From Actinokineospora spheciospongiae (lineage in GTDB: Bacteria > Actinomycetota > Actinomycetes > Mycobacteriales > Pseudonocardiaceae): a DNA stretch of 39,681 nt. Location: assembly GCF_000564855.1 (NCBI RefSeq), contig NZ_AYXG01000246.1, positions 1-39,681 on the forward strand, in the 5' to 3' direction. The position numbers and the translations under genes are program-made. Positions 1 through 9,478 of this stretch are shown here, piece after piece (the stretch's first letter is position 1; each line of letters opens with the position of its first letter). The notes under the pieces were generated by a model. That model did no database searches, was not told the DNA's origin, and worked only from the letters and a program-made list of their open reading frames with translations.

Positions 1-1
1 C

Positions 2-1378
<1,377 letters not shown>

Positions 1379-1622
1379 GCGGAGCCCCCAGCACCGCGGT
1401 GTTGCCCGCGCGGGGCGCCCTGGTGAAGATCAGGTGACCGCACGGGCAAATCCCCGACCCGCAGACGCCGGGGTGGGGATTCCCCTACCCCTACCGCGGG
1501 GGAACCCCTCCGACAACCGGCGGGCGCTCCCCCCGGGGTCGGAGGGTCTGTCCCACCGACTTGCGCGGCCGGAAGCGCCAGGCTTTCCCCACCGGAGCAA
1601 CACGGGAAAAGGGGAAGCCTCG

Positions 1623-2117
1623 ATGTCCACTTTCGACAGCATCGTCCGCAGCCACAGCGCCGGTCTGCTGGCCTACGCCACCCGCCTCACCGGCGGCGAC
1701 CGCCACCGCGCCGAGGACGTCGTGCAGGAGACCTGGGTGCGGGCGTGGCGCCACCAGGACCGCCTCACCGAGGACCGCGGCTCCGTGCGCGGCTGGCTGA
1801 ACCGGGTGGCGCACAACATCGCCGTCGACCAGCACCGGGCCCGCGCGTCCCGCCCGACCGAGGTCGAGATGCCCGAGGGCGACCCCACCAGCACCCCGGA
1901 GCCGACCGACGCGGTGCTGGACCGCCTGGTGGTGGAGGACGTGCTGGAGGCGCTGCCCAGCGCCCACCGCCGCACCCTGGTCGAGGTCTACTTCGCCGAC
2001 CGCACCGCGGCGGGGGCTGCCGTGGTCCTGAAGGTCCCCGTCGGCACGGTCAAGAGCCGGGTGCACAACGCCCTGCGGACCCTGCGCACGAGCATCCCCG
2101 CCCAGGAAGCCGCCTGA
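1623..2117 (+). CDS. ECF-type RNA polymerase sigma factor (SigK/SigL-like)
   Basis: This 164-residue protein is an extracytoplasmic-function sigma factor that would direct RNA polymerase to a small regulon. Region 2 is visible as AEDVVQETWVRAWRH followed by VRGWLNRVAHNIAVD (about residues 22-62), and region 4 as VLEALPSAHRRTLVEVYF with the helix-turn-helix VPVGTVKSRVHNALRTLR near the C-terminus. The ATG at 1623 was chosen because AGGGGAAG lies 5-10 bases upstream and region 2 begins right after it; the open frame extends further upstream without protein-like content. The usual downstream zinc-finger anti-sigma gene is absent: the next gene is on the other strand. Regulation may come from elsewhere in the genome, or from the membrane Hsp70 upstream, which is only a guess. 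Confidence 0.9.
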   Translation: MSTFDSIVRSHSAGLLAYATRLTGGDRHRAEDVVQETWVRAWRHQDRLTEDRGSVRGWLNRVAHNIAVDQHRARASRPTEVEMPEGDPTSTPEPTDAVLDRLVVEDVLEALPSAHRRTLVEVYFADRTAAGAAVVLKVPVGTVKSRVHNALRTLRTSIPAQEAA

Positions 2118-2301
2118 GCACCCGCGCCGAACGCGCCCCCCGGCCACAATCGCCCGTTCGTGGACCGTCCTCGCGGGCGGGTCGCGACACCGATCACTCA
2201 CTCGAATGGCGGGCCCTCGTTGACGATCATGCGACGAGAGGGGTGCCGATCGGATGTGACCCCATTCGTGGTGGAGTCTGGCGCGCGGCTCGACCTTTCG
2301 A

Positions 2302-3588
2302 TCAGCCGCCTGCCTCGGTGCCCGCACCCCGGCGGTTCCTGAAGCGCCGGACCGCGGCGGGCAGCCAGGGCGCGGCGGCGAGGACGACCAGCAGCGACAC
2401 CAACGGCAGCCACCACGCGGACGAGACGTTCGCCGGGGGTGCGGGCGGGGTGGGGACCACCCACGGCCGCGCGGTCTTGGACCACGCCAGGAACGCGTCG
2501 CCGATCGGCAGCAGGCCGAACCCGTACCGCTTGCTCCACGGCGTCCCGACCGGCACACCGACCAGTTCGGCGTAAGCGGCCACCGCACCGGCCAGCCGGT
2601 CGTCGCCGTGGACCTGGGCGGCGCCGATGGTGACCACGGTCGCCGACAGGCTGACGCCCAGGGGGAGCGGACCGGAGTCGACGTCCGCCGGGCCGTCCAT
2701 GCCCGCGGGGTACTCCCGGACGGCGGGGCCGAGCCCCAGCGGCGAGACCACGAACCGGTCGCGGAAGCGCAGGTACTGCTCGCGGGCGAAGGCCGGGTCG
2801 ATCTCCGGCAGGAAGCGGTTGACCATGCTCTGCGAGGTGCCGCGGGCGACCTCGGCGGGGGTGCCGTCGACGGGGTCGGCGCGGTGCGGGAGCAGCCCGG
2901 TGCGCGGGTCGAGCCGCTGCCGGACCTCCCGCAGCCACCGCTCGGCGGTCCCGGCGAACCGCGGCGGCAGCAGGGTGTCGTGCAGCCGCAGCGACGCCAC
3001 CGCCACCGTCGAGTCCACCGGCCACGCCTGTCCCGGGTAGGCGGTGAGGTACGGCGTCGGCGAGGCGTCGAAGGCCGCGCCGAGGGCGGCGGAGTCCTCG
3101 GCGAAGCGGCGCACCTCGGCCGGGTCGCGCCGTTCGGCGGGCTCCAGGCTCAACACCCCGCCGCGCAGCCAGTTGCTCCAGCCGCGGTGGAAGACCCCGT
3201 GCGCCGGGGTCAGGTCCGCGCTGAACGGCGCCCGCCCGGCGGGCGAGTCCAGTCGCGCCAGGGCGAACCGGGCCTCCCGCAACGCCGCCGCCCGCTCGCC
3301 GACCGGCTCCCGCATCCCCAGCTCGACCCAGCTCAAGCCGTGGAGGGCGTGCAGGAAGAAGTACCCCTCCGGGAACAGGCGCTGGGCTTCCTCCCCCGCA
3401 CCGCTGTCCAGTTCCGCGCGCAGGAAAGCCATCTGCCGCTGCACGCCGGGTGGTTCGCCGGTCGCACCGGCCGTGGCGGGCACCACCAGGCGGACCACCC
3501 CGAGCAGCGCGCAGGCGCTCACCAGGACAGCGGCCGACCAGCGCGACCAGCGCAGCACTCGGCGCGCCGTGGACACCCGTGCGGACAT
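2302..3588 (-). CDS. Membrane-anchored protein of unknown function with a large extracytoplasmic domain
   Basis: A 428-residue protein with an N-terminal membrane segment (AAVLVSACALLGVVRLVV, about residues 18-35) and a second one near the C-terminus (WWLPLVSLLVVLAAAPWL) followed by an Arg-rich tail. The roughly 330 residues between them are probably outside the membrane. Recognisable patterns are YPGQAWPVDSTVAVASLRLHD, LDPRTGLLPHRADP, RGTSQSMVNRFLPEIDP and SGPLPLGVSLSATVV; the regular helix spacing suggests an alpha/alpha toroid, and similar uncharacterised actinobacterial proteins exist. I cannot name a function. The frame is open to 3801, but I place the start at the ATG at 3588 because the upstream residues are low-complexity and lie in decayed DNA. 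A 23-bp direct repeat overlaps the start region. Confidence 0.7.
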   Translation of the reverse strand: MSARVSTARRVLRWSRWSAAVLVSACALLGVVRLVVPATAGATGEPPGVQRQMAFLRAELDSGAGEEAQRLFPEGYFFLHALHGLSWVELGMREPVGERAAALREARFALARLDSPAGRAPFSADLTPAHGVFHRGWSNWLRGGVLSLEPAERRDPAEVRRFAEDSAALGAAFDASPTPYLTAYPGQAWPVDSTVAVASLRLHDTLLPPRFAGTAERWLREVRQRLDPRTGLLPHRADPVDGTPAEVARGTSQSMVNRFLPEIDPAFAREQYLRFRDRFVVSPLGLGPAVREYPAGMDGPADVDSGPLPLGVSLSATVVTIGAAQVHGDDRLAGAVAAYAELVGVPVGTPWSKRYGFGLLPIGDAFLAWSKTARPWVVPTPPAPPANVSSAWWLPLVSLLVVLAAAPWLPAAVRRFRNRRGAGTEAGG

Positions 3589-3624
3589 CAGTTGATCATA
3601 AGCGCCGTGGGCACCCGTGCGGAC
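3564..3624. repeat. 23-bp direct repeat at the start of the preceding membrane-protein gene
   Basis: Bases 3564-3586 and 3602-3624 are the same apart from one base (core CACCCGTGCGGAC), with a period of 38 bp. The first copy encodes the first residues of the minus-strand membrane protein, the second lies just upstream of it. This looks like a short local duplication at the border between the intact gene and the decayed region. Confidence 0.7.
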
Positions 3625-3639
3625 GTCTTCGACCACAAC

Positions 3640-3700
3640 GAGCCCGCGGGTGCGCTCAGCGCGGTGCGGCGAAGGCGGTGACCGAAGGCCGCCACCGAGG
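3640..3700 (-). pseudogene. Remnant: C-terminal end of an alpha/beta hydrolase
   Basis: On the minus strand this stretch ends ...VTAFAAPR-stop (stop at 3656-3658). Bases 3640-3677 match 13109-13146 at 36 of 38 positions; the latter holds the last codons, stop codon and 16 downstream bases of the intact RsbQ-like hydrolase gene (...IIAFAAPR). The similarity therefore includes non-coding DNA and reflects duplication rather than protein convergence. Further upstream in the frame the protein no longer resembles a hydrolase, so only the tail is recognisable. Confidence 0.55.
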
Positions 3701-3797
3701 TCGCGGGCGATGACGATGCCCGCGCAGCCCGGGATGCCCCGGGTGAAGCGCAGGCCCACCGGCAGCGGCATCCGGCGGCCGACGCGGTCTGTTGCGG

Positions 3798-4060
3798 TCA
3801 CGGGTGCCTCTCCCCGGAGGGCGAGGCCGTCTCCGGGGAACCGGGCACGGCCGCGCGGAACGGCTGGGTCAGGCCGACGGGGTCTCCGCGATCCAGGTGG
3901 GGGATCTGCTTCTCCACGAACTCGATGCCCCCATGGCCGCTGAACACCACCGGGTTGCCGGGGTGGCCCCGCCGTGCAGGCGGGTGGTCGTGGCGGGCTC
4001 GCCCTGGGCCTGCTCGAACCGGTCGAGCGGGATCAGCGCCTCCAACTCGGGCCGACGCCG
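3798..4060 (-). pseudogene. Frameshifted coding-like fragment of unknown family
   Basis: Two consecutive minus-strand segments look protein-like but lie in different frames: one contains LEALIPLDRFEQAQGEPATT (about 4050-3970), the other GNPVVFSGHGGIEFVEKQIP followed by PHLDRGDPVGLTQPF (about 3960-3850), ending at a stop at 3798-3800. A frameshift near 3960-3972 would join them. I do not recognise the family. It sits between two other gene remnants, which supports decay, but chance open frames in GC-rich DNA remain possible. Confidence 0.3.
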
Positions 4061-4165
4061 AGACCGGGGTTCGATTCGGGGTGCAGCCGGCCCGGGTGGT
4101 CGTGCTGGGCGTGGTCGGGACCTGCGTCCACGCCGAGGTGGCGGGCCGGGTGGCCGCGGCGAAAG

Positions 4166-4645
4166 GTGCGCCCGCTGCTCACCCCCGCGGAGCCCCGCTA
4201 CAGCGGGACCTGCTTCGTCGAGATCGCGCTGACCCCGAGCGGCCGCGACCACCGGCGAAGCGTGGCCGCGATCGGCAGCGGCACGCTGGTGGCGGTCGCG
4301 CCGGGCAAGGGCATCACCGCCCACCGCCACGCCGACGGGCGGGTACGCGGGTACGCGGCGCTGAACCGCCCCGAGGAGTGGGTGAGGTCGATCGACTTCG
4401 CCGACCCGTCCGCAGGTCTGCGCAGGCTCAGCCGCGAGTTCGACGGCTGGTCGCCGCTGCTCACCGCCTTCGTGACCGGGAGCGACGCGGACCCGTGGCT
4501 CCGGCCGATCCACGCCCTGCCCGTCGGGCTGCGCTGGGACAGGCTGCCCGGCGTGACGCTCGTCGGCGACGCCGCGCACCTGATGTCGCCCCTCGCCGGT
4601 GAGGGGGCGAACCTCGCCGTGTACGACGGCGCCGACCTGGCGGGT
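4166..4645 (+). pseudogene. Remnant: C-terminal half of a TetX-like FAD-dependent monooxygenase
   Basis: Bases 4166 to about 4645 encode a continuous piece of the TetX/PHBH-type flavin monooxygenase fold: RPLLTPAEPRYSGTCFVEIA, then RGYAALNRPEEWV, and the flavin-binding motif GDAAHLMSPLAGEGANLAVYD. An intact member would have a GxGxxG Rossmann motif some 150-200 codons upstream and about 60 more residues after the last motif; both are missing. No start codon with a ribosome binding site is near, and upstream DNA (4080-4165) is out of frame. The downstream end runs into the terminator of the next gene. I call it a truncated, inactive gene. Confidence 0.7.
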
Positions 4646-4671
4646 GAACGGGCCGGGCACACCGAAGGCGG

Positions 4672-4707
4672 GCAGGCTCCGCCCCGCGGGAGGAGGGCGG
4701 AGCCTGC
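4672..4707 (-). terminator. Hairpin terminator of the S8 protease gene
   Basis: GCAGGCTCCGCCC (4672-4684) and GGGCGGAGCCTGC (4695-4707) form a perfect 13-bp stem with a 10-base loop. It starts 14 bases beyond the stop codon of the minus-strand protease gene. There is no long T-run, which is common for actinobacterial terminators. Confidence 0.85.
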
Positions 4708-4720
4708 TCGGGTCGTGGGA

Positions 4721-6286
4721 TCAGACCGTGATCGACCAGGTGTCGATCGTGCCCGTGTCGAAGCGGTACACGTCCGTGGCGCTCAGCTTCCAGGTGCCGT
4801 TCCTGGCCTCGCTGGACAGGTTGACCGTGTAGGTGGCGCGCACGTCCGCCGCCGGGTCACCGGCGGAGGAGGCCTTGAGGGGGTAGGAGGTGCCGTCGGG
4901 GGCGATCAGGGAGATCGCGAGGTCGCCGCGGTACGGGTGGGCGATGCCGACCTCGACCGAGGCGGTCGAGGAGGCGTTGCCGGTGCAGCCGCTCACCGTG
5001 ATGGGGCTGGTGGCGGCGGCGCCCGCGTCCGGGATGGCGACGTCGTCGGCGTTGGTCTGCTTGGCGCAGGTCGGGTCCGGGCCAGGGCCCGCGGTGATCT
5101 CCTTGGTGTGGAGCAGCCTGTTCGGCGTGCCGGTGCCGGGGTCGGTGACCTTGTTCGGTGTGGCCATCGAGGTCAGCGCGTTCGCGACGTCGGCCGGGGC
5201 GGCGTTCGGGTGGCCCTGCAGGTACAGCGCTGCCGCGCCCGCGACGTGCGGGGTGGCCATCGAGGTGCCGGAGTTGCCCGCGGTGCCGGTGTCGCTGCTG
5301 TGGGACAGCGAGGTGATGTTGGCGCCCGGCGCGTAGATGTCGACGCAGGTGCCGATGTTGGAGAAGCCGGAGCGGCGGTCGCCCTGGTCGATCGAGGCGA
5401 CGGTGATCGCCTCGGGGACGCGGGCCGGGCTGTAGTCGCACGCGCTGGCACCGTTGTTGTTGCCCGCCGCCACCGCGTACACGAAGCCCGCGCGGATGGA
5501 CGCCCGGATCTGCTCGTCGCCGATGCCGGTCTCGAACTGGCCGATGCTGATGTTGACCACCGCGGGCTTCACGCCGTTGGCGGTGATCCACTCGACGGCG
5601 TCGGACAGCAGCGAGTCCGGGCCGTTGTTGTCGCAGCCCAGCACCCGCAGCGCGACCAGCTTCGCCTTCTTGGCCACGCCGTAGGTCTTGCCGACCGCGG
5701 TGCCGGAGGTGTGCGTGCCGTGGCCGTTGCAGTCGGAGGCGTCGTTGTCCCCGTCCAGGAAGTCGTAGCCGGACCTGGCGCGGCCCTCGAAGTCCTGGTG
5801 GCTGATCCGCACGCCGCTGTCGACGCTGTAGACCGTGACGCCCTCGCCGGTGGCGTTGTACTCGTACTTGCGGTCGAGCGCGGTGTCGCGCTGGTCGACC
5901 CGGTCCAGGCCCCAGGTGGGGTTGGTCTGCACGTCGCTGCCGCGCATCTTGCCGTCCTGGTACACGGTGCGCACGGCCGGGTGCGCCGCGAGCCGCTTGG
6001 CCTGCGCCTCGGTCATGCCGTGCACCGAGTAGCCGCGCGCGGTGAGCTTGTAGAGCGAGGCGATCGTGCCGCCGTAGGTGTTCACCAGTGACCGCGCGCT
6101 CGCCTCGACGGCGGCACCGGAGGCCGCGGCGTCGCGCAGGACGACGATGTACTGGCCCGCGTAGTGCTCCTTCGCCTGGACGACGGCGCCCACGGCGGGC
6201 GCCGCCCCGGCCGGGACGGCGATGGCCGCCACGGCGCAGGCGGCACCGAGCGCGAGCGCGGCCAGCCCTGCTTTCCGACTCAACAT
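4721..6286 (-). CDS. Secreted subtilisin-like (S8) serine protease with P-domain
   Basis: A 521-residue secreted endopeptidase. Order of parts: signal peptide (residues 1-29, LAALALGAACAVAAIAVPAGA), inhibitor-I9 propeptide (about 43-112, with QYIVVLRDA), S8 catalytic domain (about 120-395) and a C-terminal proprotein-convertase P-domain (about 415-521, ending VYRFDTGTIDTWSITV). The catalytic triad is visible: Asp156 in YSVDSGVR, His189 in GHGTHTSG and Ser342 in GTSMATPHVAG; the oxyanion-hole region is AAGNNNG. The Asp motif reads DSG instead of the commoner DTG. The ATG at 6286 is preceded by AGGAG at a good distance. A strong hairpin follows the stop. It is paralogous to the protease at 11290-12861, sharing the NPTWGLDR and TDVYRFDTG signatures, and is divergent from the LAL regulator. 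Confidence 0.93.
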   Translation of the reverse strand: MLSRKAGLAALALGAACAVAAIAVPAGAAPAVGAVVQAKEHYAGQYIVVLRDAAASGAAVEASARSLVNTYGGTIASLYKLTARGYSVHGMTEAQAKRLAAHPAVRTVYQDGKMRGSDVQTNPTWGLDRVDQRDTALDRKYEYNATGEGVTVYSVDSGVRISHQDFEGRARSGYDFLDGDNDASDCNGHGTHTSGTAVGKTYGVAKKAKLVALRVLGCDNNGPDSLLSDAVEWITANGVKPAVVNISIGQFETGIGDEQIRASIRAGFVYAVAAGNNNGASACDYSPARVPEAITVASIDQGDRRSGFSNIGTCVDIYAPGANITSLSHSSDTGTAGNSGTSMATPHVAGAAALYLQGHPNAAPADVANALTSMATPNKVTDPGTGTPNRLLHTKEITAGPGPDPTCAKQTNADDVAIPDAGAAATSPITVSGCTGNASSTASVEVGIAHPYRGDLAISLIAPDGTSYPLKASSAGDPAADVRATYTVNLSSEARNGTWKLSATDVYRFDTGTIDTWSITV

Positions 6287-6396
6287 CGTAGGACTCCTCT
6301 GCGCGCGGTGGAAAGGGGCAGGGAAATGTCAGGGAAACACCGCCGCGCCACCACAATGCGTCGCGCGCGCCCGGCCGTGAACTGCCGGGTGGATTG

Positions 6397-6440
6397 ATGG
6401 GTACCCCCATTCAAAGTCCGGGAATGTGAATGGGAATGGG
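6397..6440. promoter_or_regulatory. Candidate control region between protease and LAL regulator
   Basis: The 225-bp space between the divergent protease and regulator genes holds a near-palindrome ATGGGTACCCCCAT (6397-6410) and, at 6422-6440, three tandem GAATGKG-like hexamer/heptamer steps. The palindrome lies about 110 bases upstream of the protease start and 100 bases upstream of the regulator start. A role as an operator is inference from position only; I cannot assign -35/-10 boxes. Confidence 0.25.
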
Positions 6441-6511
6441 AACGCATCCGGCAATGGCGGGCGGTGAGTCGCGCATCGACCGGGCACCGTTCCCGGAGGT
6501 ACCGTGCGCTG

Positions 6512-9358
6512 GTGATCCAGCTCCCCCCGGTTCGACTGCCGACGTCGGTGTTCGTCGGCCGCGCGACCGAGCTGGCCGAGCTGGCGGCGTGCGTCCGCCG
6601 CCCGCCCGCGGTGGCGTTGCTGGAGGGGGAGGCGGGAGTCGGCAAGACCCGGCTGGTCCGCGAGCTGTTGCGACTGCCGCAGGTCGCGGCTCGGACGGTG
6701 CTCGTCGGTGCGTGCCAGCCGATGCGGACACCGCTGCCGTACGGCCCCGTCGTCGACATCCTGCGCGAGACCGGCGACCTCCTGGCGGGCGTCGCCGACG
6801 CGTTGCCGCCGGTGACCGGGGTGTTGCGGTCACTGCTGCCCGAGTTGGCACCGCTGCTCCCGCCGGAGCCGGAACGCGGTGACGTGGCGGTCGAGCGGCA
6901 CCGGGTGTTCCGCGCGGTCCGCGAACTGCTGGCCGCCTACGGACCCGCGCTGCTCGTCGTCGAGGACCTGCACTGGGCCGACGAGGGCACCCAGGACCTG
7001 CTGCGGTTCATCACCAGCCCACCGCCACCGGGGCTGTCGGCCGTGTTCTCCTACCGCAGGGAGGAAGGCGCCGCCCTGCCCGGCTCCGGCTACCGGCTGC
7101 TGGCCGATGCCCGCAACTCGCTGCTGCGCCTGCGCCCGCTCGACCCCGGCCCGGTCGCCGCCCTCGCCGCGGACCTGCTCGGCACCGCCGAGGTCCCCGA
7201 GGACTTCGCCCTCGCCCTGCACCACCGCACCGCGGGCATCCCGTTCGTCATCGAGGAGGTGCTGCGCGAGGTCAGGGAGACCGGTGCCACCGCGGCCCCG
7301 AACCCGACCGTGCTGGACCTCGTCGACATCCCCGACCTGCTGCGCGACACCATGTCCGACCGCCTCGCCCGGCTCGGGCCGACCGTGTCCGCCGTCGTCC
7401 ACGCCGCCGCGGTGCTGGACATGCCCGCGACCGAGCACGAGATCGGCACCGTCGCCGGGCTGCCCGCGCGCCGGGTCGGCAGCGCGCTGATCCGGGCGCT
7501 GGCCGCGGCGGTCCTGCACGAGACCGACACCGGTCGCTACGCGCTGCGCCACCCCCTGGCCAGGCAGGCCGCCTACATCTGCGTGCCCGGTCCGCAACGG
7601 CGCAGGCTGCACGCCAGGGCCGCCGAACTGCTCGCCGCCGCGCCCGACCCGCCGGTCGTCCGGCTCGCGCACCACCACCGGCGGGCGGGCGACCTGACCG
7701 ACTGGGTGCGCAAGACCCTCGCCGCGGTCGACCAGGCCACCGAGGTCGGTGACACCGCGCTGGCGCTGCACCTGCTGGAGGAGGCGCTCGTCGACGACGC
7801 GCTGCCCAGCCGGGCCCGCAACACCCTGGCCGTGCGGCTGAGCCGGGTCGCGCTCAACGCCATCGCGCACAGCAGCACCGTCGAGCGCCTCGGCGCACTG
7901 CTGCGCGACGGCACCCTCGGCCGGTCCTCACGCGGTGAGGTGCGGCTGAACCTCGGCAGGCTGCTGATGAACCAGGCGGGCCGGATGGAGCTGGGCCAGA
8001 ACGAGATCGAGATGGCCATCCACGACCTGCGCGACCGCCCGCTGCTCGCCGCGCGCGGGATGGCGGCGCTGTGCGTGCCCAGTTTCGGCGCGCGCCCGGT
8101 CGGGTTCCACCTGCGGTGGCTCGACGAGGCGGTCTCGGCCCTCGACGGCGCGCGCGACCTGGAGCTGATCGCCTCGGTGCGCGCCAACGAGGTCACCGCG
8201 CTCGCCCAGACCGGTGCTCCGGCGATGTGGGCGGCCGCGGCGGACCTGCCGGGGTCCGCGAGGTCGTCCCGGGTGCGTCGGCAGCTCAGCCGGGCGTACA
8301 ACAACCTGGCCGACGCGGCGGCGTGGCTCGGGCACTACAGCGCGGCGCGGGAGTACCTGCGCACGGGTGGGGCACTGCTCGTGGACGCCGACGTGCCGTT
8401 CCTGTCGATGTTGGCCACCGGCACGGGTTTGCGGCTCGACGTCGCCGTCGGGCGTTGGGACGGTGTGTCCGCGGCGGCGGCGGCGTTGATCGAACAGGCC
8501 GGGGAGATGGGGTACCTCGCGGCTGATGCCCGGCTCGCGCTGGCGTGGCTGTCGCTGGCCCGCGACGACCGCGACCTGGCGTCCCGGCACCTCGACGACG
8601 CGCTGGCCGCCGCACCGGAGAACGCGCCGGTGTCCCTCGCGGTCGCGACCGGGCGGGTGGCGATCGCGTTGGCGCGGGGGGACGTCGCGGCGGCCGCCGT
8701 GGGTGCCGCGCGGGCCGTGGCGGAGGCCCGGCACAAGGGGAACTGGGTGTGGGCGGCTGATCTGGTGCCTCGGGCGACCCGGGCGTACACGCGCAGCGGT
8801 CGGGTCGAGGAGGCCGCCGACCTGGTCGCGGAGTACGTGCGGGGGATCGAGGGGCGGGACGCGCCGCTGGCCGTCGCGGGCGCCGAACTGGCCAGGGGGG
8901 TGCTCGCGTCCGCCCGCGGCTGCCACGGGGAAGCCGTCGCCCGCTACGCCGCCGCGGCCGACCACTACAGCGCCCTGCCCCACCCCCACGCCGCCGCCGC
9001 GGCCCGCGAGGCCGCCGCCCGCTCCGCCCTCGACGACGGCGACACCGCCACCGCGACCCGGCACCTGACCGCGGCCACCACCACCTTCGCCGACCTGGGC
9101 GCCGCCCGCGACGAGGCCCGCTGCCGCCAGGTCGCCCGGCGCTTCCGCAGGGGCACGCCCCGGGGCAGGCGGGGGTACGGCGATGACCTCTCGCCCCGGG
9201 AACGCGAGGTGGTCGACCTGGTGGCCGCAGGGCGAACCAACCGCCAGATCGCCCAGCAGCTCTACCTGTCGCCGCGCACCGTCGAGCACCACGTGGCCAA
9301 GGCCATGCGCAAACTGGGCCTGACCTCCCGGGCCGCCTTCGAACCCGCCACCGGCTGA
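6512..9358 (+). CDS. LAL-family LuxR transcriptional regulator (AAA ATPase + HTH)
   Basis: A large ATP-binding regulator of the MalT/LAL type, 948 residues. The N-terminus carries a Walker A motif GEAGVGKT (about residues 39-46) and Walker B LLVVEDLHWAD (about 147-157). A long helical, TPR-like middle follows, and the last 65 residues hold a LuxR/GerE helix-turn-helix (LSPREREVVDLVAAGRTNRQ ... LSPRTVEHHVAKAMRKLGL). Such proteins usually activate nearby operons on binding an inducer. I take the GTG at 6512 as start because GGAGG lies at 6495-6499; an in-frame GTG at 6464 has no clear ribosome binding site. It is divergent from one secreted protease and convergent with another, so control of the protease island is plausible but not shown. 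Confidence 0.9.
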   Translation: MIQLPPVRLPTSVFVGRATELAELAACVRRPPAVALLEGEAGVGKTRLVRELLRLPQVAARTVLVGACQPMRTPLPYGPVVDILRETGDLLAGVADALPPVTGVLRSLLPELAPLLPPEPERGDVAVERHRVFRAVRELLAAYGPALLVVEDLHWADEGTQDLLRFITSPPPPGLSAVFSYRREEGAALPGSGYRLLADARNSLLRLRPLDPGPVAALAADLLGTAEVPEDFALALHHRTAGIPFVIEEVLREVRETGATAAPNPTVLDLVDIPDLLRDTMSDRLARLGPTVSAVVHAAAVLDMPATEHEIGTVAGLPARRVGSALIRALAAAVLHETDTGRYALRHPLARQAAYICVPGPQRRRLHARAAELLAAAPDPPVVRLAHHHRRAGDLTDWVRKTLAAVDQATEVGDTALALHLLEEALVDDALPSRARNTLAVRLSRVALNAIAHSSTVERLGALLRDGTLGRSSRGEVRLNLGRLLMNQAGRMELGQNEIEMAIHDLRDRPLLAARGMAALCVPSFGARPVGFHLRWLDEAVSALDGARDLELIASVRANEVTALAQTGAPAMWAAAADLPGSARSSRVRRQLSRAYNNLADAAAWLGHYSAAREYLRTGGALLVDADVPFLSMLATGTGLRLDVAVGRWDGVSAAAAALIEQAGEMGYLAADARLALAWLSLARDDRDLASRHLDDALAAAPENAPVSLAVATGRVAIALARGDVAAAAVGAARAVAEARHKGNWVWAADLVPRATRAYTRSGRVEEAADLVAEYVRGIEGRDAPLAVAGAELARGVLASARGCHGEAVARYAAAADHYSALPHPHAAAAAREAAARSALDDGDTATATRHLTAATTTFADLGAARDEARCRQVARRFRRGTPRGRRGYGDDLSPREREVVDLVAAGRTNRQIAQQLYLSPRTVEHHVAKAMRKLGLTSRAAFEPATG

Positions 9359-9415
9359 CCGCGACCGGGAGGACGACCAGCCATCGGTGGCGACACCACC
9401 CCGGCGGACGGGGGT

Positions 9416-9455
9416 GGGGCCGGGTGGGAGGCCCTGCCGCCTCCCACCCGGCCCC
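9416..9455. terminator. Bidirectional hairpin terminator
   Basis: A perfect 17-bp stem (arms 9416-9432 and 9439-9455, GGGGCCGGGTGGGAGGC and its complement) with the 6-base loop CCTGCC. It lies between the converging LAL regulator gene (stop 9358) and the trypsin-like protease gene (stop 9479) and should stop transcription from both sides. Confidence 0.9.
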
Positions 9456-9478
9456 CGGGCGCGATCACCCAGCGGTGG

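Noticed and set aside
1392-1401. Palindrome CACCGCGGTG after the Hsp70 gene as a terminator
   Set aside because: It is short, has no loop, and such palindromes are frequent in GC-rich DNA.
3974-6091. A 705-codon plus-strand open frame over the FAD-monooxygenase remnant and the S8 protease
   Set aside because: Only the first part matches a known family; the rest is antisense to the protease gene with its complete domains and good ribosome binding site.
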